Assembly (NCBI RefSeq): GCF_014652575.1
Contig: NZ_BMZB01000001.1
Coordinates: forward strand, 1,819,470-1,883,469
Direction: 5' to 3'
Length of the DNA stretch: 64,000 nucleotides
DNA from: Asticcacaulis endophyticus
GTDB taxonomy: Bacteria; Pseudomonadota; Alphaproteobacteria; Caulobacterales; Caulobacteraceae
The notes below the pieces were generated by a model that saw nothing but the letters and a program-made list of their open reading frames with translations, was not told where the DNA came from and made no database searches. Positions 17,554 through 26,358 of the stretch are shown here, in pieces (position 1 is the first letter of the stretch; the number at the start of each line of letters is the position of its first letter). Made by a program: the position numbers and the translations under genes.

Positions 17554-18060
17554 TTAAGCCACTGCCTCTGTGGCGAAGCCGGAGCCGTGCGGGGTTGAGC
17601 GGATAAAGGTGGCTACATTTACGGGGGCGCTCAAGACGCCGATGGCGAACCCCTCATCGGCTATGTGTTGCAGGTTGGTAATCCGCTCGTCGCTGAGATT
17701 ATGTTCACCACGACCGGTCACGTCGAAATAGGCCTCGATAAGTTCGGGGTGATCACTCAGCAGGTGTCGGTGTACAGTCGTGACCTGAAGCTTTGCACTT
17801 TGATCGGCAGCTATATCGACAATAGCCACGCGGTCGTGACCTTCGGCAATGGCACTAAGAGCCGTGACGGCATCGACCTGCCGGATCAAATTGCGGATAT
17901 CGTGAGTTTGGCTTTGAGCGCGCAATTGCGGGTTAGGTTCACTGCTCAATGATTTGGCCTTGAAGCCCAGGGCGTGAAAGCGCGCGTCAAAGGCGCTTAC
18001 ATCATCATGGGTAAAATAAATCGTGTCAGAGGCGACAAGCGGAATAGTGTTGGTCAGCAT
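17554..18060 (-). CDS. Conserved-looking protein of unknown function
   Basis: The 168-residue protein has no signal peptide or membrane segment and I do not recognise its family. It reads as an alternating alpha/beta protein, with an N-terminal DTIYFTHDDVSAFDARFHALG that faintly resembles a glyoxalase-like beta-alpha-beta unit, but the metal ligands of that fold are not evident. It follows the nitroreductase gene after 17 bp, so both are probably one transcript under the motif at 18721-18742. Normal codon use supports a real gene. Confidence 0.65.
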   Translation of the reverse strand: MLTNTIPLVASDTIYFTHDDVSAFDARFHALGFKAKSLSSEPNPQLRAQSQTHDIRNLIRQVDAVTALSAIAEGHDRVAIVDIAADQSAKLQVTTVHRHLLSDHPELIEAYFDVTGRGEHNLSDERITNLQHIADEGFAIGVLSAPVNVATFIRSTPHGSGFATEAVA

Positions 18061-18077
18061 GGATTATCCCTTAGTCA

Positions 18078-18701
18078 TTATTCTTGGGGCATATCGGCGG
18101 TGAAGCGGCCCTCGAACACAAAGCTTTCAAGCGGGCGGCGTTCAGACGGGGTTTCCTGATCATGGAACACTTCGTCCAGATGCTCCAATGCAGCCCGCCT
18201 TCCGATCGCAACGGCGGTTTCGACCTGGTAGTTGTCGGGCAACCCTAAAACTTCCGGGGCTCTTTTGCGGTCAAATCCACCGATGGCGCGGGTGTTGTAA
18301 CCCAAAATATGGGCCTGATGGGCCAGATTGCTCCAGGCAGCACCTGTATCGAAGGAGTGGCTGCCGATCGGAAAGGTTTCACCCTGAAAAATGAAATCCT
18401 TGCGCGATACGATAAAGATCAGGGCCGCGGCCCGGTGCGCCCACTGACGGTTCTTACTGTTTAGAAGGCCAAGCAACCGCTCCCAATCCGCGGTGTCACG
18501 GTGAGCATAGATAAACCGCCACGGCTGGGCGTTAAACGCCGACGGGGCCCAGCGCGCGGCTTCGAAGCACGCCCACAGATCAGTCTCAGGGATAGTTTCC
18601 TGTGTCAGCGACCGTGCCGACCAGCGATTAAGAAACAGGGGAGCAACAGCGTGGTCGCTGCGGCGAGGGGCCGTTAAAACATCGGAAGTGTGGATGGACA
18701 T
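18078..18701 (-). CDS. Nitroreductase-family flavoprotein
   Basis: The 207-residue protein has the FMN-binding signature RWSARSLTQETIP (about 26-38) and AARWAPSAFNAQPWRFIYA (about 49-67), typical of nitroreductases that use FMN and NAD(P)H. Such proteins can reduce nitro compounds, quinones or free flavin. Two FMNH2-dependent monooxygenases (10255 and 21164) are encoded in this island without an SsuE-type reductase, so flavin supply is a reasonable inferred role. It is divergent to the receptor gene at 18964 and both promoters carry the shared motif. Confidence 0.88.
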   Translation of the reverse strand: MSIHTSDVLTAPRRSDHAVAPLFLNRWSARSLTQETIPETDLWACFEAARWAPSAFNAQPWRFIYAHRDTADWERLLGLLNSKNRQWAHRAAALIFIVSRKDFIFQGETFPIGSHSFDTGAAWSNLAHQAHILGYNTRAIGGFDRKRAPEVLGLPDNYQVETAVAIGRRAALEHLDEVFHDQETPSERRPLESFVFEGRFTADMPQE

Positions 18702-18720
18702 GCGAACACTCAGTGGTTTT

Positions 18721-18742
18721 TATATAAAACACATAGAGTAGG
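18721..18742 (-). promoter_or_regulatory. Sulfur-island motif site, nitroreductase promoter
   Basis: On the minus strand CCTAC, 7 bases, then GTTTTATATA, ending 19 bp before the nitroreductase start. Same arrangement as the site facing the divergent receptor gene at 18876-18897. TATAAA-like bases inside the 3' half could also serve as a -10 element. Confidence 0.5.
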
Positions 18743-18875
18743 CTTTTGGGTTTGGGAAATGATTTTGGCTAAAGCGCGCATTAGCCATTCTCAACACTCC
18801 GAAAAGCTCATCCACGCCTATGAGTGTTCATTATAATCAGCGGTTGAGAACTCATTTGTCAGCGCAAACATAATT

Positions 18876-18897
18876 CCTATTAAATTCGTTTTATATT
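18876..18897 (+). promoter_or_regulatory. Sulfur-island motif site, receptor promoter
   Basis: CCTATTAA, 4 bases, then GTTTTATATT. It is identical outside the 4 spacer bases to the site at 22642-22663, which also precedes a receptor gene. It lies 66 bp before the ATG at 18964. Confidence 0.55.
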
Positions 18898-18963
18898 GGC
18901 GTCGGGGCAATGGGGAACTTTATGGCATTCCTGTCGGCGCGAACGAATTGACAGGAGATCCTA

Positions 18964-21138
18964 ATGGTTAAGGTTACGGCACGGGCTTTAAGGGGCCGCT
19001 CATCACGCCTTCGGGCATTGCTTATGGTCACCGCCGCTATTGTCTGGCCCTCGGTCGCCAGTGCTGATGATGCACCCGATCCGGCGGCGTCGGCGGAAGA
19101 GGCCACAACCGTCGTCGTGACCGCCCAGCGGCGTACCACGGCCTTGCAGAAAACGCCGATTGCCATCTCGGCGTTCGGGACTGAGACGCTTGGTGACCGC
19201 AATATTAACAATGTTCGCGATCTGGCCGGGCAGGTCCCTAACCTCTATGTTGCCCGCGTGTCGATCAGCCATACCACTCAGACCTTTTCGCTGCGTGGTA
19301 TCGGAGAGGCCGATCCGATTCAGGAGCCGGTGCTGGCCGTATATGTTGATGATGTCTATAGCCCGCGCCAGATCGGCTCCGGCATAGAGTTTGTAGATAT
19401 TGAGCGGGTCGAAGTTCTGCGTGGGCCGCAGGGCACGCTTTATGGTCGTAACTCGTCTGCGGGGGCGTTGCGGATTATCACCCGCGATCCGGATCTGGAA
19501 CTGCGCTATGTGTCCGAGCTGGGGTATGGACGCTTTAACGACATTCAGGCGCGGGGATTGCTGAGCGGGGGGATCAGTAAAAACTGGTCGGGCAGCATCG
19601 CCTATGTTCACCGCAGCCGTGACGGCGTGACCGAAAACCCGACCCTGGGCCACGATGTCAACCGTATCGACCTGAACAGTGCGCGGGGGAAGTTACGCTA
19701 TAACAGTGGCGGCAAACTGGATGCCCTGCTGACGCTCAACCTGACCCGCGACCGCAGCGATACGAGGTCTTATATTCCGGCCGATCAGCCGGGTGGCTTT
19801 GACCGCCGCAAATCCTATTCCGAAGTCGAGCCGTTGCAGCATCTGGACGCAGCGTCTGCGTCGTTGCGTCTAAACTATGCGCTGTCTCCAAACTTAAGTC
19901 TGAAATCGATTACAGCTTTTGGTGGATTTAACCTCAATCCGGTCGATTATGAAAATGACGGCGAAGCCGCGCTCATTCAGAAAAACCTTATCCATTACAA
20001 TGACCAATATGCCACTCAGGAAGTCCAGCTTAACGGCGATTATGGGCGACTGACTTTTACTAGCGGCCTGTTCTACCTGCATGAACGCTTTTTTGTGAAG
20101 CGGGATGGTTTCAGCCGCACCGGCTCATCGCCGACCGCGCCAGTTAGCCGGTTGCGCGCCCATAACATCACTACAACCGATGCCTATGCGGTCTTTGGTG
20201 AGGGCACGTTTGCGGCCAGCGATGTCTGGAGCTTTACGCTGGGCCTGCGCGGCACATCAGAGACAAAGAGTTTCTGGTTCGACAACAAGGTGCTCGATGC
20301 CAATCGCAACCCAATAGCTCAATCGATCAAGGGCGAAGCGGATAAGACATGGTCGGCCTGGACGCCTAAGGCGTCAGTTCAGGCTCAGTGGAGCGACAAC
20401 CTGCTGCAATATCTGTCCTATTCTCGCGGCTTTAAGTCCGGCGGGTTTGATAACCGGGCGACAAGACTGGATCTGGCGACCCTCCCGTTCAACCCGGAAA
20501 AGGTCGCGACCTATGAAACCGGCCTGAAAGGCGGCTTCTTCGGCGGGCGGCTGCGCAGCAATGTCGCAGTTTTCTACAATGATTACGAGGATCTGCAGGT
20601 GTCTTTCTACGATCCGGCCTATGTCGGTAGTCGCCGCGGCAACGCCGGTAAAGCCCATAGCTGGGGCGTTGAGCTTGAAAACAGCTTTCGGGTCACTGAC
20701 CGCCTCGGCATCAACCTATCGGGCGGATATCTTAAGGCCGTTTATGATGAGTACAAAGGCGCCGGCGGTAACGGCGTCAATGCCGATGGCAATCCGCTGA
20801 TCAACTCACCGCAGCAGTCTTACGGTGCGGGCCTTACCTACGACCTGCCGCTGGGGACTGCGGGTGATGTCAAATTTGCGCTCAATGGCCAGTATCAGTC
20901 GAATTTCTACGCCTCAGCACTCAAACGCCCGCAGGATCGTGTGCCGGGGCAGGGTTTCGTCAACAGTTCGATCGTCTGGCAAACCCCCAACCCTCATGTC
21001 CGGATTGCACTAGATGGCCGCAACCTGACCAACAGCGATAAGCCGGTGACGGTCAGCTATGTGCCGTCAACGGGCGTGCTTCATTACAATTTCGCCGATC
21101 CGGCCACCGTGCTGGTGTCGTTCCGGTATTCACTTTAA
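18964..21138 (+). CDS. TonB-dependent receptor (third receptor of the sulfur island)
   Basis: The 724-residue receptor has a signal peptide ending near ASA (about residue 34), TTVVVTAQRR (about 50-59), a plug (LRGIGEADPIQEPVLAVYVDDVY, IERVEVLRGPQGTLYGRNSSAGALRI) and a barrel ending NFADPATVLVSFRYSL. The plug is of the common proteobacterial class with a vectorial VYVDDVY loop, unlike the two module receptors. AGGAG lies 6 bases before the ATG. The LLM monooxygenase gene follows after 25 bp and is probably co-transcribed, which suggests a substrate for that enzyme. Confidence 0.92.
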   Translation: MVKVTARALRGRSSRLRALLMVTAAIVWPSVASADDAPDPAASAEEATTVVVTAQRRTTALQKTPIAISAFGTETLGDRNINNVRDLAGQVPNLYVARVSISHTTQTFSLRGIGEADPIQEPVLAVYVDDVYSPRQIGSGIEFVDIERVEVLRGPQGTLYGRNSSAGALRIITRDPDLELRYVSELGYGRFNDIQARGLLSGGISKNWSGSIAYVHRSRDGVTENPTLGHDVNRIDLNSARGKLRYNSGGKLDALLTLNLTRDRSDTRSYIPADQPGGFDRRKSYSEVEPLQHLDAASASLRLNYALSPNLSLKSITAFGGFNLNPVDYENDGEAALIQKNLIHYNDQYATQEVQLNGDYGRLTFTSGLFYLHERFFVKRDGFSRTGSSPTAPVSRLRAHNITTTDAYAVFGEGTFAASDVWSFTLGLRGTSETKSFWFDNKVLDANRNPIAQSIKGEADKTWSAWTPKASVQAQWSDNLLQYLSYSRGFKSGGFDNRATRLDLATLPFNPEKVATYETGLKGGFFGGRLRSNVAVFYNDYEDLQVSFYDPAYVGSRRGNAGKAHSWGVELENSFRVTDRLGINLSGGYLKAVYDEYKGAGGNGVNADGNPLINSPQQSYGAGLTYDLPLGTAGDVKFALNGQYQSNFYASALKRPQDRVPGQGFVNSSIVWQTPNPHVRIALDGRNLTNSDKPVTVSYVPSTGVLHYNFADPATVLVSFRYSL

Positions 21139-21163
21139 TCCCATTTGAGACGGAGTTCAGCCT

Positions 21164-22507
21164 ATGACGAAAGTGCGTCAAATTAAACTCGGCGCCATGC
21201 TGGAAGGTGTCGGCACCGATCACGGTCGCTGGCAGCATCCCGACCTGCCCGGCGATGCCAGTATCAATATCGACTGGTATATCGAAAATGCCAAACTGGC
21301 CGAAGCCGCGAAATTCGACTTCGTGTTCATCGTCGACAGCCCCTACATCACTAAAGATTCCGCCCCGCATTTTCTGAACCGGCTGGAGCCGTTGACCCTG
21401 TTGTCGGCCGTGGCGGTGACGACGAAGACAATCGGTCTGGCCGGGACGCTGACGACGTCATATTGGGAGCCCTATAATGTTGCGCGTCAGTTTGGATCGC
21501 TGGATCTGATCAGTCGCGGGCGGGCCGGGTGGAATGTGGTCACCACGGGTCTTGAGGGGGCGGCCAGAAACTACAGTCGCGATGAGCACTTTGAGCATGG
21601 CGTGCGTTATGCCCGTGCCGAGGAATTTGTCAGCGTCGTCAAAGGCCTGTGGGACAGTTATGAGGACGATGCCTTCCTGCGCGATAAGGTTTCCGGTCAA
21701 TTTCTGGACGCCGGCAAACAACATGCGCTCAATCACAACGGTACATTCTTTTCAGTCGCGGGGCCTTTAGCCCTAAGCCGCTCTAAGCAGGGGCAGCCGG
21801 TCATTTTCCAGGCGGGCGACAGTTCTGAGGGGCGTGATCTGGGTGCTAAAATCGCCGACGCGACCTTTACAATCTCGGAATCGCTTGAAAGCTCTAAAGG
21901 CTATTACCGTGATCTGAAATCGCGGGCGGCGGCTCTGGGCCGTGACCCTGATCAGATTGTTGTCCTGCCGGGTATAGATCCTATCGTGGCGGACACGGAT
22001 GAGGCGGCCCAAGAAATACTCAAAGCCCGGCAAGGTGCCTTTGATCTGGATAAGGCGCTGGTTCAGGTTGGGCGGGCGTTCAACTATCATGACTTCAAAA
22101 AGTACCCGATTGACGGCCCATTCCCCGATACCTCAAACCTGACACTCAACAGCTACAAAGGCCATGCCGAGCGTATTATAAAGGTGGCCAAAGACGAAAA
22201 CCTGACCCTGCGTCAGGTAGCTGAACGGTTTGGTGTCTGGAAGGCGACCTTTGTCGGCTCACCCGAAACCGTGGCGGACAGTCTAGAGCTCTGGTTCCGT
22301 GAGCGGGCTGCCGACGGCTTTATCCTGCGCGTGTCTGAGCCAGATACGTTCAGGATTTTCCGTGAAAAAGTGGTGCCGATCCTTCAGGCGCGCGGTCTGT
22401 TCAGAAATGAGTATGAACACGATACTTTGCGCGGCCATTTGGGGTTGAGCATTCCAGAAAACCGCTATGCGGATCAAACCCATATCTCTGACGTCGCCGC
22501 GCAATAG
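21164..22507 (+). CDS. LLM-class flavin monooxygenase, NtaA/SnaA/DszA family
   Basis: The 447-residue protein has the group-specific text LGAMLEGVGTDHGRWQHPD, LISRGRAGWNVVTTGLEGAARNYSRD split over two segments, and PVIFQAGDSSEGRDLGAKIAD. It belongs to the NtaA/SnaA/DszA branch of FMNH2-dependent monooxygenases, which open sulfones, aminocarboxylates and related compounds, and is longer than SsuD. The enzyme needs reduced flavin from another protein. Co-transcription with the receptor at 18964 and the shared promoter motif tie it to uptake of an unknown sulfur compound. A hairpin follows its stop. Confidence 0.88.
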   Translation: MTKVRQIKLGAMLEGVGTDHGRWQHPDLPGDASINIDWYIENAKLAEAAKFDFVFIVDSPYITKDSAPHFLNRLEPLTLLSAVAVTTKTIGLAGTLTTSYWEPYNVARQFGSLDLISRGRAGWNVVTTGLEGAARNYSRDEHFEHGVRYARAEEFVSVVKGLWDSYEDDAFLRDKVSGQFLDAGKQHALNHNGTFFSVAGPLALSRSKQGQPVIFQAGDSSEGRDLGAKIADATFTISESLESSKGYYRDLKSRAAALGRDPDQIVVLPGIDPIVADTDEAAQEILKARQGAFDLDKALVQVGRAFNYHDFKKYPIDGPFPDTSNLTLNSYKGHAERIIKVAKDENLTLRQVAERFGVWKATFVGSPETVADSLELWFRERAADGFILRVSEPDTFRIFREKVVPILQARGLFRNEYEHDTLRGHLGLSIPENRYADQTHISDVAAQ

Positions 22508-22529
22508 AGGGCGAATTGTCTGAGGTCAG

Positions 22530-22566
22530 GGCGTCACCGGATTATCCCCCCGGTGACGCCTTTTTT
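22530..22566 (+). terminator. Rho-independent terminator after the LLM gene
   Basis: GGCGTCACCGG pairs perfectly with CCGGTGACGCC across a 9-base loop and is followed by six T. It ends the receptor-monooxygenase operon. Confidence 0.93.
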
Positions 22567-22641
22567 GTGACTGCAACCTTGGAATGCATTTGAAATCCTC
22601 AACAGCGACCGGGCTGAACTTGTTGGTTCTCAGGAGAAAAC

Positions 22642-22668
22642 CCTATTAATCAGGTTTTATATTATACT
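22642..22668 (+). promoter_or_regulatory. Sulfur-island motif site with -10-like element
   Basis: CCTATTAA, 4 bases, GTTTTATATT, then TATACT at 22663-22668, which fits a -10 element 23 bases before the ATG at 22691. No good -35 is present, so the motif may be an activator site covering the -35 position. Confidence 0.55.
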
Positions 22669-22690
22669 GAGTTTGCTATGGGGTCTAAAG

Positions 22691-25147
22691 ATGTATCGTG
22701 CACGTAATCTATTTAATCGCCGCGCCGCGCTGATTTGCGGTGTCGGGCTTGTGGCGCTGAGTTCTTCGCCGGGTTTTGCCGATGATGTGCCCGCCGCCGA
22801 CGCGGCTGAACCGACAACTGTCGTTGTAACAGGCAGCCGCGGAAAACCCCGCACCATATCTGAGAGCCCGTCACCGATTGATGTCATTGATGCTGCGCAG
22901 TTGAGCCAGACCGGTAAGGTCACCCTGAAAGAAGCATTGGCGGTGCTGCTACCCTCATTGAACTACGGCACGGTCAATGGCTTTGCGCACAATAACGTGG
23001 TGCGGCCCGTGAGTATGCGCGGCTTAGGCGGCGGCTACACATTGGTGCTGGTCAATGGCAAGCGCCGCCATCCGACGACCCTGTTGATGAACTCAAACGT
23101 CGATACATCCGGTGCCACGCCGGTTGATCTGGATCAGATTCCCGTAGGTGCTATTGAGCGCATTGAAGTGTTACGTGATGGGGCGGCGGCGCAATATGGC
23201 TCCGATGCTATTGCCGGTGTGATCAATATCATCCTCAAGTCTGGTAAGGGCGGGAGCGTTTCTCTAGGTGCCGGGCAAACCTATAGCGGAGACGGCGAAA
23301 ATGTGCGTGCCGCCGCCGACTGGGGCACGGTTCTGGACAACGGGCTTAAGCTGCATCTGGCGCTGGAGACCAAATATCAGGGCCGGACCGACCGTAATGA
23401 TCCGGCAACAGGCAGTTTCTACTTCCCTATTAACGGTCAGCCCGATCCGCGTGAGGCTACGATCCCGAAGCGCGGCGATTACAACGGCAACCCACAGGTA
23501 CGTGCGGCGACTTTTGCGGCCAATTTTGAGTTGCCCGTGCGCGACGGGCTTGAACTCTATAGCTTTGTGACCGCCGGTGCCAAAAGCGGCAATGCCTTTC
23601 AGACTAAGCGCCGCCCCAATGCCAATACCAATATCCCTGAAATTCACCCCGACGGCTTTATTCCGGTTTATCGCCTGAAAGAGCGCGATTATGAAGTGGT
23701 TGCGGGGGGGCGGGGCCTGATCGGGGACTGGACCTGGGATGCCTCCACGGCTGTGGCGCAAAACCTGACGCGCTCCAGTGCGGATACTTTGAATCCGTCT
23801 CTGGGCCTGGCAAGTCCCACAAAATTCAAACTCTATGACCTGGTGGGACACACATGGACCACTAACCTTGACGTGCGGCGTGGCTATGAGATCGGTCTGG
23901 CGGAACCCCTGAGCGTTGCCGCCGGTGTCGAATACCGCGAAGAACTCTATAAAGTGAAATCGGGTGATGCGGCGTCCTATGTCAATGGCGGCTATGTTTT
24001 CCCGTCGGGGCCGCTGGCTGGCCGTCCGGCCCTGATCGGTGTGCAGGGCGTCAATACGGTTGATGCGTCCGATGCAGGGCAGGCGGATCGTTCCAATCTG
24101 GCGGCCTATGTTGATCTTGGCCTGTCGCCAACCAAAGCGTGGTATGTAGGCTTTGCCTTGCGCTCAGAGCACTATGATGATGATGCGGGCGACACCGTCA
24201 GCGGTAAGCTCACCACCCGCTATGCCTTCACTAACGCCCTGGCGGTACGGGCTACGGTCTCGACCGGATTCCGCGCACCGTCTTTGAGCCAGCAACTCTA
24301 TGGTCAGCGTCGCTATTCGACTCAGACCATTGCCGGCGTGCTCTATCAATTCCCATCGAAGGTGGTGCGGGTGGATTCCCCGCTGGCGCAGGCACTGGGC
24401 GCGCAGCCCCTGACGCCGGAGAAATCGCGCAACTATAGTCTTGGGTTTACCTTTACCCCCAGCCGCAGGTTCCGCACGACGATCGATGCCTACCGCATCG
24501 ATATCGACGACCGCATTGCCCTGACCAGCACCCTGAGCGGACCCGGTGTCAACGCGCTTTTGGCGGCGGCAGGCCTGCCGACCGATATCTATGTGCAGTA
24601 CTTTACCAACGCTATCGACACCAAAACCGAAGGGCTTGATATCGTCAGTGAATATACGACAGGGCTTGGCCGGTTTGGTAACCTTAAGCTTTCCGGCGCC
24701 TTCAACTGGAATCAGACCGAGATCACGAACATCAAGGCCAATCCGCCGGAACTGGCCTCATTGGGTGCCAATCTGGTGCTGTTTGACCGTGTCCAGCAGG
24801 GTACGCTAACGGTTGGTTATCCCGAAACCAAGGCCGTTCTGGGGGCGAACTGGCGTAGCGATCGCTGGACGGTCGATGTGCGCGCGACCCGTTATGATGA
24901 CGTCACTCAAGTCGCCACGGTCGCCACTGATGACCGCACCTTTGGGGCCAAATGGATCACCGATTTATCGGTCAGCTACGCTTTTACGGATAAGCTGGGG
25001 CTGACGGTCGGCGCGGACAATCTGTTTGATGAATATCCCGATGCGGTCGGGATCGTGTCCGCTAACGGTGGCGGCAAATACGGCGCCTTCTCACCCTTTG
25101 GCCAGACCGGCGGCTATTATTACACGCGTCTCGATTACCGGTTTTAA
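22691..25147 (+). CDS. TonB-dependent receptor (module copy 2)
   Basis: The 818-residue receptor starts at the ATG that gives a proper signal peptide (NRRAALICGVGLVAL, cleavage near FADD); a TTG 18 bases earlier is in frame but adds nothing. TTVVVTGSRG follows, then the plug with SPSPIDVID, LVNGKRRH and IEVLRDGAAAQYGSDAIAGV, and a barrel ending GGYYYTRLDYRF. It is a paralog of the receptor at 11570 and, like it, is followed at once by an SsuA-like lipoprotein gene (9 bp). The pair is therefore a duplicated uptake module. Confidence 0.92.
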   Translation: MYRARNLFNRRAALICGVGLVALSSSPGFADDVPAADAAEPTTVVVTGSRGKPRTISESPSPIDVIDAAQLSQTGKVTLKEALAVLLPSLNYGTVNGFAHNNVVRPVSMRGLGGGYTLVLVNGKRRHPTTLLMNSNVDTSGATPVDLDQIPVGAIERIEVLRDGAAAQYGSDAIAGVINIILKSGKGGSVSLGAGQTYSGDGENVRAAADWGTVLDNGLKLHLALETKYQGRTDRNDPATGSFYFPINGQPDPREATIPKRGDYNGNPQVRAATFAANFELPVRDGLELYSFVTAGAKSGNAFQTKRRPNANTNIPEIHPDGFIPVYRLKERDYEVVAGGRGLIGDWTWDASTAVAQNLTRSSADTLNPSLGLASPTKFKLYDLVGHTWTTNLDVRRGYEIGLAEPLSVAAGVEYREELYKVKSGDAASYVNGGYVFPSGPLAGRPALIGVQGVNTVDASDAGQADRSNLAAYVDLGLSPTKAWYVGFALRSEHYDDDAGDTVSGKLTTRYAFTNALAVRATVSTGFRAPSLSQQLYGQRRYSTQTIAGVLYQFPSKVVRVDSPLAQALGAQPLTPEKSRNYSLGFTFTPSRRFRTTIDAYRIDIDDRIALTSTLSGPGVNALLAAAGLPTDIYVQYFTNAIDTKTEGLDIVSEYTTGLGRFGNLKLSGAFNWNQTEITNIKANPPELASLGANLVLFDRVQQGTLTVGYPETKAVLGANWRSDRWTVDVRATRYDDVTQVATVATDDRTFGAKWITDLSVSYAFTDKLGLTVGADNLFDEYPDAVGIVSANGGGKYGAFSPFGQTGGYYYTRLDYRF

Positions 25148-25156
25148 GAGGTATAG

Positions 25157-26101
25157 ATGGAACGGCGATCATTTCTGGCTCTCAGCGCGCTGACTGTGGG
25201 ACTTGCCGCTTGCGGTCAGTCACCAAAGGGGCAAACCAAGCTCATTCTGGGCGACCAACAGCGTGGCCTGCGTATCCCGGTCGAGGCCGCCAACGCTCTG
25301 GAGGGGGCGGATTATCAGGTCGAATGGGCCAATTTCAGTAACCCAACCTCTCTGTTTGAGGCTTCAAGTTCGGGTGCCGTCGATACCCTAATGGCGATCG
25401 ATAATCTGGTCCTTTTGGGGGCCATTGTCGGGCGGCCCTATAAAATCGTCGCCCACTGGAAATCGGCCTCTGATGGTATTGGCATCGTGGTTCCCGCCAA
25501 CTCCCCCATCAAGACCGTGGCTGATCTTAAAGGCCGAAAGGTCATAGTCTCAACCGCGCCCGGCGGCACAGCCGATGGCGTCTTTTACGCCGCGATACGC
25601 GAAGCGGGACTTAAAGACGATGACGTAAAACCGGGCTATATGCTGCAACCTGATGCTCTGGCCGCGTTTGAGCGGGGCAATATCGACGCTTGGGCGACCA
25701 ATGATCCTAATCTGGCGCGGGTCGAAGCCACCGGTGCTCGGCTTTTGCGCAATGGTGTCGGCATCAATAAGAGCGTCAGTTTTCTTGCGGCGTCGGATCA
25801 GGCTTTGAATGATCCCGCGCGCCGGGTAGCGCTTAAGGATGTTTTGCACAGGATCGCCACTGCCTTTGCGTGGAGTAACGATAATCTTGAGGCCTACGCA
25901 AAAATCTACTCCGAAGAGACCCAGCTTTCGCCCGGTCTGGCCTTGACGACACTTAGCCGGCGCGGGCGGCCGGAGCTTAAGCCGATTACGCCGCAAACCA
26001 TTGCCGATGCGCAAGTTGTTGCCGATCACTATGCGGCCCGCGGTATTTTCCCCCGTAAAGCTGATGTCACCGGCTTTTTTGATACGACCCTGTTTACCTG
26101 A
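25157..26101 (+). CDS. SsuA-like substrate-binding lipoprotein (module copy 2)
   Basis: The 314-residue protein has a short lipoprotein signal with lipobox LAAC (Cys19) and then QTKLILGDQQRGLRIPVEAA, like the copy at 14139. It keeps VADLKGRKVIVSTAPGG and FERGNIDAWATND, but the ligand-site loop reads DTLMAIDNLVLLGAIVG instead of DTAIAGDIPAIFAAAAG, so ligand choice has probably changed. It is transcribed with the receptor at 22691. No permease is encoded beside it. Confidence 0.87.
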   Translation: MERRSFLALSALTVGLAACGQSPKGQTKLILGDQQRGLRIPVEAANALEGADYQVEWANFSNPTSLFEASSSGAVDTLMAIDNLVLLGAIVGRPYKIVAHWKSASDGIGIVVPANSPIKTVADLKGRKVIVSTAPGGTADGVFYAAIREAGLKDDDVKPGYMLQPDALAAFERGNIDAWATNDPNLARVEATGARLLRNGVGINKSVSFLAASDQALNDPARRVALKDVLHRIATAFAWSNDNLEAYAKIYSEETQLSPGLALTTLSRRGRPELKPITPQTIADAQVVADHYAARGIFPRKADVTGFFDTTLFT

Positions 26102-26160
26102 TCATGAAGCCAGATCGGTCGCATTAGAAAAACTATGCGCACAATCGATCATTACTGCTG

Positions 26161-26190
26161 TTGACGGGTAGGAATTAGTCCGGCTAATGA
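26161..26190 (+). promoter_or_regulatory. Possible promoter with overlapping inverted repeat
   Basis: TTGACG at 26161-26166 and TAATGA at 26185-26190 are spaced 18 bases. The spacer carries ATTAG-N5-CTAAT (26174-26188), a small dyad that could be an operator. It lies about 170 bp before the receptor start at 26359. Weak evidence. Confidence 0.3.
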
Positions 26191-26358
26191 CGCTTAGGTT
26201 TCACATATGAAAAGATGAGACCGTTTATAAATCCCCGCCTAGGGGATGGGATGAAGCGTCCGCCCGTCGGCGGCCCACTAAGAAGTCAACTTCGCGTCCG
26301 CTCCTTCAATAAATTTACTGAACCGGTTCGGGGCCTGCCCGATCCGCAGGAGCTGATT

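Noticed and set aside
26161-26330. Sulfur-island motif before the large receptor at 26359
   Set aside because: On the minus strand ATTCCTA is present, but GTTTTA is not at the fixed spacing.
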